The notes under the pieces are model-generated. The model saw only the letters and a list, made by a program, of their open reading frames with translations, ran no database searches and was not told the DNA's origin. A stretch of DNA of 5,602 bases, from positions 1-5,602 of the forward strand of contig CAZTTH010000108.1 of the NCBI GenBank assembly GCA_964615975.1, read 5' to 3'. Position 1 is the first letter of the stretch, and every line of letters starts with the position of its first letter. Origin of the DNA: CAZTTH01 sp964615975 (lineage in GTDB: Bacteria; Verrucomicrobiota; Lentisphaeria; JABSQK01; JAJFLO01). Below are positions 1 to 5,329 of the stretch, piece by piece. Made by a program: the position numbers and the translations under genes.

Positions 1-2
1 TC

Positions 3-599
3 ATGGATGCGTTCTATATTTATCAACGCCTCGCCATCCTGATTGTTCCGGCTTTTTTTTATGGCATTGCTCCCGGAAATTTGACCCCGCGTAAAACCGC
101 GGCAGCACGGGCAATAATTGTCATGGCGGCCAGTTACGCTCTGGGGCATCTGCAACAACGATTTCATCAATTCGACCGTGAGGCGCGATCGTTTGACCAG
201 GTTTTAGCCTGTATGGAACCGCGAAAAAGACTGGTTTCCCTGATCCATGCCGACACCAGCACCAAGGCATCGGGAAGATTTCACTACCGGCATTTCCCCG
301 CCTGGTACCAAGTGGAGAAGGGGGGGGTTATCTCCTATTCGTTCTCACAGCAGAAACCCAGTTTGATCCGCTCGAAAAATATCACCAAGGCTGAAATGGC
401 AGCTACCTGGAAGTTACATTTAAATCCACGTTCGTTTGAATGGAAAAATTTCGCCGATTATGATTACTATTTGTTGCGGACTCGCGATGCCCGCGATGTC
501 GCGGATTTCGCGCAGGAGGCCGGCGCCCAGGTCAAGCTGCTCTGCCAGGCAAAGGAATGGTATCTTTATCAAAACAATACTTCATCCATCCAGCAATAA
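3..599 (+). CDS. C-terminal part of an uncharacterised multi-spanning membrane protein (5' end outside window)
   Basis: The reading frame is open to the left edge, so the ATG at 3 is probably an internal methionine and this is the tail of a longer gene. Two hydrophobic stretches are visible at about residues 9-24 (LAILIVPAFFYGIAPG) and 34-50 (AARAIIVMAASYALGHL), separated by a short basic turn (TPRKT), as expected for a membrane hairpin. They are followed by a soluble domain of about 145 residues with many aromatic positions (FHYRHFPAWYQ, then SYSFSQQKP, then DYDYYLLRTRD). A soluble tail of this style after many membrane helices recalls GT-C-like glycosyltransferase or other cell-surface polysaccharide membrane proteins that I know only as 'hypothetical'. 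That family link is memory-based inference. The codon pattern is coding-like and the stop is TAA. A second gene starts nine bases downstream, suggesting an operon. The complete gene would be needed to name it. Confidence 0.75.
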   Translation: MDAFYIYQRLAILIVPAFFYGIAPGNLTPRKTAAARAIIVMAASYALGHLQQRFHQFDREARSFDQVLACMEPRKRLVSLIHADTSTKASGRFHYRHFPAWYQVEKGGVISYSFSQQKPSLIRSKNITKAEMAATWKLHLNPRSFEWKNFADYDYYLLRTRDARDVADFAQEAGAQVKLLCQAKEWYLYQNNTSSIQQ

Positions 600-608
600 T
601 TAAAGATT

Positions 609-740
609 ATGGCATCCGAGACCGACAATTCAGCGATTTGGGATAATTACCATCGCGGCGTGATGAATCTGGGGGTCACACCACTCATGTTAAGTTTTTG
701 GACTTGCCAAGAGTACCTTGAATCGACGCTATTGACTTAA
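609..740 (+). pseudogene. 5' stub of a gene truncated by a palindromic element
   Basis: An ATG nine bases after the previous stop opens a 43-codon frame starting MASETDNSAIWDNYHRGV. The first ~20 codons look like a genuine N-terminus: polar, with aromatic and charged residues, and tightly spaced behind the upstream gene. Exactly at the GGGGGTCACA repeat end (about 669) the frame enters the palindromic element, continues as LGVTPLMLSFWT..., and stops at TAA 738-740. No continuation of a sensible protein is visible beyond the element. I read this as the start of an operon partner of the upstream membrane protein, cut off by insertion or rearrangement. The N-terminus resembles the first residues of some SAM-dependent methyltransferases in polysaccharide loci, but that is a guess from a few residues. 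The upstream bases (TTAAAGATT) give only a weak ribosome binding site. It could instead be a chance short ORF. Confidence 0.4.
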
Positions 741-779
741 TATCCGCGATGATGTCAATAGTGCCGATGTGACCCCAGC
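669..779. repeat. MITE/REP-like palindromic element with GGGGTCACA ends
   Basis: The left boundary carries CTGGGGGTCACA (669-680) and the right boundary TGTGACCCCAG (768-778). The shared core GGGGTCACA is in inverted orientation, and the outer bases align if one G is gapped. Just inside the right end is a strong imperfect hairpin, arms 722-736 and 754-768. The inner eight pairs (CTATTGAC/GTCAATAG) are perfect, and overall 13 of 15 positions are complementary, with one wobble and one mismatch; the loop is 17 bases. Ends of the form GGGGTCA...TGACCCC with adjacent GTCAATA hairpins recall sequences flanking REP-associated (Y1-type) transposases, but no transposase is present here. That comparison is from memory. 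No clear target-site duplication is visible. The element sits at the point where the short gene starting at 609 loses sense. Confidence 0.5.
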
Positions 780-1020
780 GATACATGTATTTCAACAAAA
801 AATCCGGCGCTATCATCAGAGATTTTATCTACAGGTAGTAACATTTTTTAATCACGATAATTTTATTATCTCTGACTTCTCGGTTCCATCATCTTTCTTT
901 CCGTATGATTCGCTGCATGGCCATAAAATGCAGTGTACTTTCATGTACCAGGGAAGAATGAATGTAACCATTGGATTTATAAATCAATTATGACATATTA
1001 ATCTCGACCGGGCAAATGTA
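780..1020. other. AT-rich stretch without a supported gene
   Basis: Between the palindromic element and the promoter at 1021 I see no gene. The only long frame (GTG at 769 to 993, 74 codons) starts inside the right arm of the repeat, has no ribosome binding site, and gives an unrecognisable sequence rich in Phe, His and Ile. A perfect 10-base palindrome ATTTATAAAT lies at 975-984. The stretch may be decayed sequence left after the rearrangement at 669, or ordinary spacer upstream of the next gene pair. Confidence 0.5.
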
Positions 1021-1049
1021 TTAACCTATTGTAGTTTACAAAGTAAAAT
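1021..1049 (+). promoter_or_regulatory. Candidate sigma-70 promoter with internal palindrome, upstream of the 106-aa gene
   Basis: TTAACC (1021-1026, 4/6 to consensus) and TAAAAT (1044-1049, 5/6) are separated by 17 bases. This would start transcription near 1056, about 26 bases before the ATG at 1082. The spacer contains a perfect short inverted repeat TTGTA-GTT-TACAA (1029-1041), a possible operator for an autoregulated gene pair. It was found by eye, and an AT-rich background makes chance matches likely. Confidence 0.4.
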
Positions 1050-1081
1050 TCCACCGAGATCGATCACCAAATGATTCTGAA

Positions 1082-1402
1082 ATGCATCCACACGATCAAA
1101 AATTAGCACTCAGTTGGAAATTTTGTCGCTGGGCAATAAGCAGATTAAAAGAACATCCCGAGCTTAAAAATACCGTTCAGAATTGGATCGATAAACATCG
1201 GCACGGAGCGCCTGAATTTTTAGGGGAATGGGAAAAGATCATCCATTCACCGGATGCTTCCGCTATCTTTTATGACTGTAATTTTGAGGATTTGCCCGAA
1301 AATCAGCGCGGTTATTATCGGGGGCTGATTCAATCTCATCCATTTTCAGCATTGTTGAGTGGTAAAACCCATGAACGCCGAGCAATTTTATCACGTCTGT
1401 AG
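1082..1402 (+). CDS. Hypothetical 106-aa protein, likely partner of the adjacent nucleotidyltransferase-fold protein
   Basis: This is a 106-residue soluble protein with no signal peptide or membrane segment. The first half is predicted helical (LALSWKFCRWAISRLKEHPELKN). The C-terminal end is QSHPFSALLSGKTHERRAIL, a motif style (small residues, 'PF..LLS', then 'ER..IL') that I associate with small partners of nucleotidyltransferase-type proteins. I do not recognise a named family. The ATG at 1082 is the first start after an in-frame TAA at 1022-1024, but it lacks a clear Shine-Dalgarno sequence. The last 32 bases overlap the start of the next gene in another frame, so the two are almost certainly translated together. 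By position it would be the antitoxin or regulator of a two-gene module; this is inference. Base composition is clearly more AT-rich than the helicase gene downstream, which fits acquisition by transfer. Confidence 0.7.
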   Translation: MHPHDQKLALSWKFCRWAISRLKEHPELKNTVQNWIDKHRHGAPEFLGEWEKIIHSPDASAIFYDCNFEDLPENQRGYYRGLIQSHPFSALLSGKTHERRAILSRL

Positions 1403-1901
1403 AAGTGCCGCGACTATTGCCAATCTATCGGAATTAACCGTTTTTGGCGCAGCAGCCGTTACTCCATGGATAGAATTAAATAAATCCACCCGTTATTGGG
1501 GATCGATGGAAGTCGATGTGGCTTTGCCCAACCAGGAATTGGGGGATTTAGTCGATGGGACGGTTGGTGAGTTATCTCTTTTCCATAACACTTTTGGTAT
1601 CTATGCTCATGGGTTAACTCTGGAGGGATTTATAGCCGAATCTGGATGGCGCTCCCGTTCAGGTTTGTTTAATGATCCTGTATCTAAAGTGAAGATTATC
1701 GTTCCATCAGTAGTAGATTTAGTCGTTTCCAAGTTTGCCCGTGGTGATGATCGAGACCTTCAATTCGGGGTTTTCTGTCACCAAACATTGGAATTTCCGG
1801 TGAATCAAATGCAGAAAATAGCTGATTCACTGAGTGAACAAGCTGTCAAATATGCTCCCACCATCCATCAAAGTGTCACTCGATTTCTAAGTCTGATATG
1901 A
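1371..1901 (+). CDS. Nucleotidyltransferase-fold protein, DUF6036-like; possible toxin of a two-gene module
   Basis: The product has 176 residues from ATG 1371. A GTG at 1359 would add four residues (MVKP), but ATG has GAGTGG 8-13 bases upstream and is preferred. The sequence follows, segment by segment, a family I recall as DUF6036/nucleotidyltransferase-like. A glycine/alanine strand-turn (VFGAAAV, 24-30) is followed by STRYWGSMEVDVALP (39-53). Then come DLVDGTVGELSLFHNTFGIY (59-78), YAHG and SGW, and DLVVSKFARGDDRDLQF (116-132). The E47-x-D49 pair stands where polymerase-beta-type enzymes have the D-x-D metal site, so the first Asp is replaced by Glu. The usual Gly-Ser of that fold is weak. 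Catalytic competence is therefore uncertain. Related fold members act as toxins or antitoxins (AbiEii, MenA, MNT), which together with the 32-base overlap with the upstream gene suggests a TA-like module. The gene converges with the helicase gene. Confidence 0.72.
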   Translation: MNAEQFYHVCRSAATIANLSELTVFGAAAVTPWIELNKSTRYWGSMEVDVALPNQELGDLVDGTVGELSLFHNTFGIYAHGLTLEGFIAESGWRSRSGLFNDPVSKVKIIVPSVVDLVVSKFARGDDRDLQFGVFCHQTLEFPVNQMQKIADSLSEQAVKYAPTIHQSVTRFLSLI

Positions 1902-2044
1902 AATGGGTGATATTCGCAATCACTGCATTTCTTACTCAGGAATGGATTCCCAAGTTACTTTCTCACGACTCAATTCTGTGTTCTATCGAGGTTTCCATTC
2001 AGGCACTAAATGAGGTAATTTTTCCCCTCGGCGAAGACCAAAGA

Positions 2045-4498
2045 CTAGTGTTTCCGCTCGCGTTTATCCCGCAGGATCGAGGCGGAACGCAATAAACGTC
2101 CCTTCAACCGTTCGGCTTCAGGATCGATTTCAGGAGGTGTCGATAACTTGGCAATGCGCACCTTTTCATAGGTGACTTCCGGCACTTCCACCCGGCCATC
2201 CAGAAGCGCCGTCAAGAGACTGCGCGTACAGGCCTGGGCGGCATTGGATTGGATCATCAGGGATTCCAACTCTTCGTCCGGAATTCCCGGCGGCAGGGGC
2301 GGAACACAAGCGGGACAGCCAAATTTGCATTCACATTCGCGGATGATCTGCTGACAGAGAGTGAAGGTTTCCGAGATCAGTTCATAGATCTTTTCGGCAT
2401 ACCCCACCCCGCCTTCATGGGTGTCGTACATGAACAACGAACTCTTCCAGACGCTTTCTCCCGCTTCCGCCAGATAGACGTCGGTGCCGATATCCTGTTT
2501 GTCCCCCATGCATAAGGCCGGCGCCGCCCGCTGCAGGATATAACTCAATCCAAACAGAGCCGCGCCAATGTAGCGCAAGTCCCTGACCTTCACCGCATCA
2601 ATCCAGGCGGGAGGCGGCAGCAGGCACCACCCCGTGGTGTCGTATATGAACGGCTCCAGAGTGATCGGGCCATAGCCAATGTTTTCAAAGGAACGTTCGC
2701 GAATTTTCTTATATAACTTCGGTTGTTTATTGACATTGATGTAGCCGAATTCCAGCTTGGCGGCATGTTGTTCACGCTTTTGTTCCACTTCACTCATGAG
2801 GACCCGCCCCTCCCAGACTGCTTCGGTGAAGTAGTCGACATTCACCTCCTCCACCTGGCATAACTTCTTTTGCAGATCAAGATCAAGCGACATATACCGT
2901 TTGCCCAGATGCTGATAGATGGCATCCTTGTAGAGGGTGCCGCGGGCGCCGATGGGATCGATCTCGCCAATGATCTCGCTGCCGCAGTAAATATCCACAT
3001 TATGATCCGTCATGCCGCGCAGATTGACCCCGCGCGCCGGATAGTCACGCAAGGCATAGCGGTAGTACTCGCGGTAGGATGCCAAGGTCTTTTGTTGTTT
3101 GAGCACCTCCAGCGCCGCCGAGTAGGCGGGTTCGGCAAACTCCTCTTCGGTGGCGCGCAAGGGATGCTCATGCGCGGCACAGGGCAGATGCTGCAAGACG
3201 ATGTAGGGATTATCGGCATGGAGACAAGCTTGCTCGAAGGGGGTCGACGAAATGAAATCCGGGTGATGAACCAGATATTGGTCGATGGGCGAATCGTTGG
3301 CGACATAGACGACCAGCGAACGTTTGCCGCTTCGCCCCACTCTGCCGGCCTGCTGCCAGAAGCTGGCGACCGATCCGGGATGACCGGAAAGCAGGCACAA
3401 CTCGAGATCGCCGATATTGATGCCCAGTTCCAAGGCGTTGGTGGTGATAATGGTATTGAGTTTGCCGCCGAAGAGATCACGTTCCAATTGCCGCCGTTCA
3501 TTCGGTAATAATCCCCCGCGATAGGGCTTGATGACCGGCTTCAACTCGTCATGACCATCGACAACGGCACGATAAAGGCGCTCAACCTGCTGGCGGGCCC
3601 GGCAAAAGCATATGGTGCGAATCTGCAAGCGCGCCGCCTCGCGCATCAGCGGAATCGTGATCGAGCTGGGGCCTTTGCGAAAATAGCCGGCGCTCGCGTT
3701 GTGGATCATCGGGGGATTGATCAAATACAAATCCCGTTGCGGCCGCGGCGCTCCATCCTGATTGATAATATTGAAGGGCTGCTGGAATAACGCGGTGACA
3801 AACGCTTCGGGATTGCCGACCGTGGCGGAAGACCCGATGAAAAGCGGCCGGCTGCCATGCACCGAACAGGCCCGCCGCAGGCGGCGAAAGACATTGGCGA
3901 CATGTGATCCGAAGGCGCCGCGATAGATATGCACCTCATCGATAATGACATAACGCAGACGCGCCAGGAAGGATTTCCAGTTGCGATTATGATTCGGCAG
4001 GATGCCGCTGTGCAGCATATCCGGATTGCTGACAATAAAATCGGCGGAGGTCTGCAGGCGTTGGCGCTCTTCCCGCGGTGTGTCGCCATCGAAGACACCG
4101 ACCTGCAACCGACTGCCCACGGCAGCCAGCAGCGTCCCGATGGTGCTTTCCTGATCGCGTGACAATGCCTTGGTGGGATAGATGAAGAGGACGGTAAAGG
4201 GCGACTTCGCCTGGACATATTCGTTCAGGATTGGCAGAAGAAAAGAGAGGGTTTTGCCGCTCGCGGTCTGGGAAACCATCAGCGTATTGCGCCCGGCGAT
4301 TATCGACTCGTAGGCTTGCGCCTGATGGGCGTACAACGACCTGATACCCTGGCCGATCAGTGCCTGACGCAGGCGATCATCAAGGGTTTGCGGGAATGGC
4401 CGCAAGTCACCATCGGTCAACGGAATTACCGTGTGTGATTTGATTTGCTGGTGGAATTTATTTTCCAGGAAGGTGATGAATTTGGCGATATCGGGCAT
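2045..4498 (-). CDS. MrfA/YprA-like DEAD/DEAH-box DNA helicase with C-terminal DUF1998 cysteine cluster
   Basis: This is a complete 817-residue superfamily 2 helicase. Visible motifs in order are: upstream YAHQAQAY (56-63), Walker A SQTASGKT (76-83, K82), Ia YPTKALSRDQ (107-116), Ib SNPDMLH (157-163), Walker B DEVH (187-190), III SSATVGNP (223-230), V TTNALELGINIGDLE (352-366) and VI QQAGRVGRSGK (382-392). The C-terminal half has YDTHEGGVGYAEKIYE (691-706) and a zinc- or metal-type cluster C722, C724, C728, C731 (pattern CxCx3CxxC), the hallmark of DUF1998. In the family, Bacillus MrfA and fungal Hrq1 are 3'-5' DNA helicases. MrfA acts in repair of mitomycin C damage. Length slightly exceeds the ~750 residues of MrfA. 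A related helicase-DUF1998 arrangement also occurs in phage-defence proteins such as DISARM DrmA, but those are longer. The ATG at 4498 is the only start after an upstream TAA. No Shine-Dalgarno is visible. The gene follows the brnT/antitoxin pair by 81 bases on the same strand. Confidence 0.93.
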   Translation of the reverse strand: MPDIAKFITFLENKFHQQIKSHTVIPLTDGDLRPFPQTLDDRLRQALIGQGIRSLYAHQAQAYESIIAGRNTLMVSQTASGKTLSFLLPILNEYVQAKSPFTVLFIYPTKALSRDQESTIGTLLAAVGSRLQVGVFDGDTPREERQRLQTSADFIVSNPDMLHSGILPNHNRNWKSFLARLRYVIIDEVHIYRGAFGSHVANVFRRLRRACSVHGSRPLFIGSSATVGNPEAFVTALFQQPFNIINQDGAPRPQRDLYLINPPMIHNASAGYFRKGPSSITIPLMREAARLQIRTICFCRARQQVERLYRAVVDGHDELKPVIKPYRGGLLPNERRQLERDLFGGKLNTIITTNALELGINIGDLELCLLSGHPGSVASFWQQAGRVGRSGKRSLVVYVANDSPIDQYLVHHPDFISSTPFEQACLHADNPYIVLQHLPCAAHEHPLRATEEEFAEPAYSAALEVLKQQKTLASYREYYRYALRDYPARGVNLRGMTDHNVDIYCGSEIIGEIDPIGARGTLYKDAIYQHLGKRYMSLDLDLQKKLCQVEEVNVDYFTEAVWEGRVLMSEVEQKREQHAAKLEFGYINVNKQPKLYKKIRERSFENIGYGPITLEPFIYDTTGWCLLPPPAWIDAVKVRDLRYIGAALFGLSYILQRAAPALCMGDKQDIGTDVYLAEAGESVWKSSLFMYDTHEGGVGYAEKIYELISETFTLCQQIIRECECKFGCPACVPPLPPGIPDEELESLMIQSNAAQACTRSLLTALLDGRVEVPEVTYEKVRIAKLSTPPEIDPEAERLKGRLLRSASILRDKRERKH

Positions 4499-4502
4499 GG
4501 TT

Positions 4503-4545
4503 AATCGAATGAGCTTGGTAGTCGATTCTGGAGAATAAATCGATT
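4503..4545. promoter_or_regulatory. Three AATCGA/TCGATT boxes directly upstream of the helicase start
   Basis: AATCGA (4503-4508), TCGATT (4522-4527) and the palindrome AATCGATT (4538-4545) lie in alternating orientation in the 81-base gap between the antitoxin stop and the helicase ATG. They could form mutually exclusive hairpins in the mRNA or serve as a protein binding site. The outermost box is within five bases of the start codon, so a hairpin here could mask a start region that already lacks a Shine-Dalgarno sequence. This is a pattern seen by eye with no known regulator. Confidence 0.25.
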
Positions 4546-4579
4546 GTGGATACTTATCCCGTTATGTATATCCCAGTTA

Positions 4580-4780
4580 TTATTGAATCATATCGGCAAT
4601 TTGTTTATCTGCCATGATCAATTCGTTGACTACATCGGATATATCTTCATTTTTATTTCGTGCTATTTTAGCAACAAACGAATAAGCATCTGAATCTAAG
4701 TAGATCGGGATTACCTCTTGGATCTCAGGATGGTAAAACTTTCCACGTACGCCATCGGAAAAATCATATTCTTGTTTCAT
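4580..4780 (-). CDS. Antitoxin of the BrnT-type toxin-antitoxin pair (66 aa)
   Basis: The 66-residue product starts MKQEYDFSDGVRGKFYHPE. 'EYDFS.GxRGKFY.P' is a well-known opening for small antitoxins found next to BrnT-type toxins. The C-terminal half (AYSFVAKIARNKNEDISDVVNELIMADKQI) looks like a ribbon-helix-helix or related DNA-binding/dimerising segment of 'xxIAxxKxxDxSxxVNxLL' type. It differs from classical Brucella BrnA in its N-terminus, so I withhold the symbol. The ATG at 4780 overlaps the toxin stop by four bases (ATGA) and is preceded by GGGGA five bases away (4785-4789). An in-frame upstream extension to 4927 lies wholly inside the toxin gene and is rejected. The expected role is to bind and neutralise the toxin in the cytoplasm and, with it, to repress the promoter at 5090-5119. 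Confidence 0.85.
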   Translation of the reverse strand: MKQEYDFSDGVRGKFYHPEIQEVIPIYLDSDAYSFVAKIARNKNEDISDVVNELIMADKQIADMIQ

Positions 4781-5073
4781 AATTTCCCCATATAATGTTG
4801 ATGTTCTACCTTCGTTGCCTTTCGACTGGAAATGATTCGGATGTTTACATTTTCGCCATCGATATAAAGAAATGTATGATTCACTACTAACAGATTGCCA
4901 TTTGCCCCAATTCCCAATGTGATCCATCGATCTTCATCAAGGCTGTGTTCATTATCATATATGGATATTGCTCTAGGATCACGAAAAACGGTTGCCGCAT
5001 GTTCGAAACGAACTCTATGTTTACTCCAATTTGATTTGGCCTTATTCGGACTCCATTCAAATTTATAAATCAA
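4777..5073 (-). CDS. brnT: BrnT family toxin (ribonuclease-type)
   Basis: The 98-residue product has the full BrnT signature: FEWSPNKAKSNWSKHRVRFEHAA at 5-27 (W-x-P-x-KA-x-x-N-x-x-KH-x-V-x-FE-x-A), VFRDPRA at 29-35, NEHSLDEDRW at 41-50, GIGANGNLLVV at 54-64, and the closing RIISSRKATKVEHQHY at 79-94. Length matches the family (about 90-100 residues). Members are RelE-like-fold ribonuclease toxins that inhibit translation and are held inactive by a small antitoxin; here that partner is the next gene, overlapping by four bases. The start is TTG at 5073: a GAAGGA Shine-Dalgarno (5081-5086 on the minus strand) lies seven bases upstream, and no in-frame ATG gives the conserved N-terminus. In this family toxin-first order is normal. 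Nothing suggests the toxin is inactive: the frame is intact and the conserved KH, ER-like DR and RxxSxR residues are present. Confidence 0.9.
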   Translation of the reverse strand: MIYKFEWSPNKAKSNWSKHRVRFEHAATVFRDPRAISIYDNEHSLDEDRWITLGIGANGNLLVVNHTFLYIDGENVNIRIISSRKATKVEHQHYMGKL

Positions 5074-5080
5074 TGTTATG

Positions 5081-5086
5081 TCCTTC
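5081..5086 (-). promoter_or_regulatory. Shine-Dalgarno that fixes the TTG start of brnT
   Basis: GAAGGA on the minus strand sits seven bases before the TTG at 5073-5071. It is the only strong ribosome binding site near the conserved N-terminus and decides the non-ATG start. Confidence 0.7.
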
Positions 5087-5089
5087 AGA

Positions 5090-5117
5090 TTTATATATTG
5101 AAACGGTACTATTTCAA
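5090..5117 (-). promoter_or_regulatory. Sigma-70-type promoter of the brnT/antitoxin operon
   Basis: On the minus strand TTGAAA (5117-5112, -35) and TATAAA (5095-5090, -10) are 16 bases apart. The start of transcription would fall near 5083, leaving a leader of only about 10 bases that begins within or just before the Shine-Dalgarno sequence. Either translation uses a very short leader, or a more distal promoter is also used, for example TTGCTG-17-TATTCT further upstream. The promoter is fully overlaid by a palindrome. Confidence 0.6.
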
Positions 5118-5119
5118 TA
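5096..5119. promoter_or_regulatory. 24-bp palindrome over the brnT promoter, probable autoregulatory operator
   Basis: TATTGAAA (5096-5103) and TTTCAATA (5112-5119) are perfect inverted repeats. The central GTAC is also self-complementary, so 10 of 12 symmetric pairs match. The right arm contains the -35 and the left arm abuts the -10, so a bound dimer or TA complex would block RNA polymerase. BrnT-antitoxin complexes are known to autorepress; that this palindrome is their site is inference. Confidence 0.6.
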
Positions 5120-5250
5120 GGTGTTAGAATATTCCTTTATTTGCCTATCAGCAATAATGATCCCGTCAGAAAACAACCCCAATCCATTTTCGTATTGTTA
5201 ATGATGAATAATTTTTGAGAATAATATACACGGGTCGAAAACCATATGAA

Positions 5251-5275
5251 GATTATCATATCTTACCTGATAATC
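5251..5275 (+). repeat. Perfect 8-bp inverted repeat upstream of the tRNA promoter
   Basis: GATTATCA (5251-5258) and TGATAATC (5268-5275) form a perfect inverted repeat with a nine-base spacer, ending one base before the tRNA -35 box. It lacks a T-tract and GC-rich stem, so it does not look like a terminator. A protein binding site or chance AT-rich symmetry are the alternatives. Confidence 0.4.
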
Positions 5276-5276
5276 G

Positions 5277-5304
5277 TTGACTAGACCGGCGAGCTGATTA
5301 TATT
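5277..5304 (+). promoter_or_regulatory. Promoter of the tRNA-Thr gene
   Basis: TTGACT (5277-5282, -35, 5/6) and TATATT (5299-5304, -10, 5/6) are separated by 16 bases. Transcription would begin near 5311, about 19 bases before the mature 5' end of the tRNA, leaving a short leader for RNase P to remove. Confidence 0.65.
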
Positions 5305-5329
5305 GTCAGGCTCTTGCGTAAATTATGAA

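Noticed and set aside
975..988. 14-base direct repeat ATTTATAAATCAAT shared with 5061-5074
   Set aside because: The second copy is the start region of brnT. Similarity ends quickly on both sides, and translation of the 975 region does not give a brnT remnant, so chance in AT-rich sequence is likely.
769..993. 74-codon frame starting at GTG on the plus strand
   Set aside because: It begins inside the right arm of the palindromic element, has no ribosome binding site, and its product has no recognisable pattern.
1902..2044. Bidirectional terminator between the converging nucleotidyltransferase-like and helicase genes
   Set aside because: The only symmetry near the T-run (GAGG...CCTC around 2011-2028) is four base pairs, too weak to call.
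1898..2095. 65-codon frame starting in an ATGA overlap with the nucleotidyltransferase-like gene (MKWVIFAITAFL...)
   Set aside because: The overlap and hydrophobic start are tempting as a third operon gene, but the last quarter is antisense to the helicase 3' end, there is no family resemblance, and the upstream bases show no ribosome binding site. A small peptide gene cannot be fully excluded.
2172..4218. Several frames of 60-212 codons on both strands within the helicase gene
   Set aside because: They are shadows of the helicase, whose motifs, length and codon use clearly identify the true frame.
4580..4927. 115-residue version of the antitoxin with an extended N-terminus
   Set aside because: The extra 49 residues are read out of frame through the brnT gene. 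The family begins at the M-K-Q-E-Y-D-F-S motif, and the ATG at 4780 has its own Shine-Dalgarno and a 4-base overlap.
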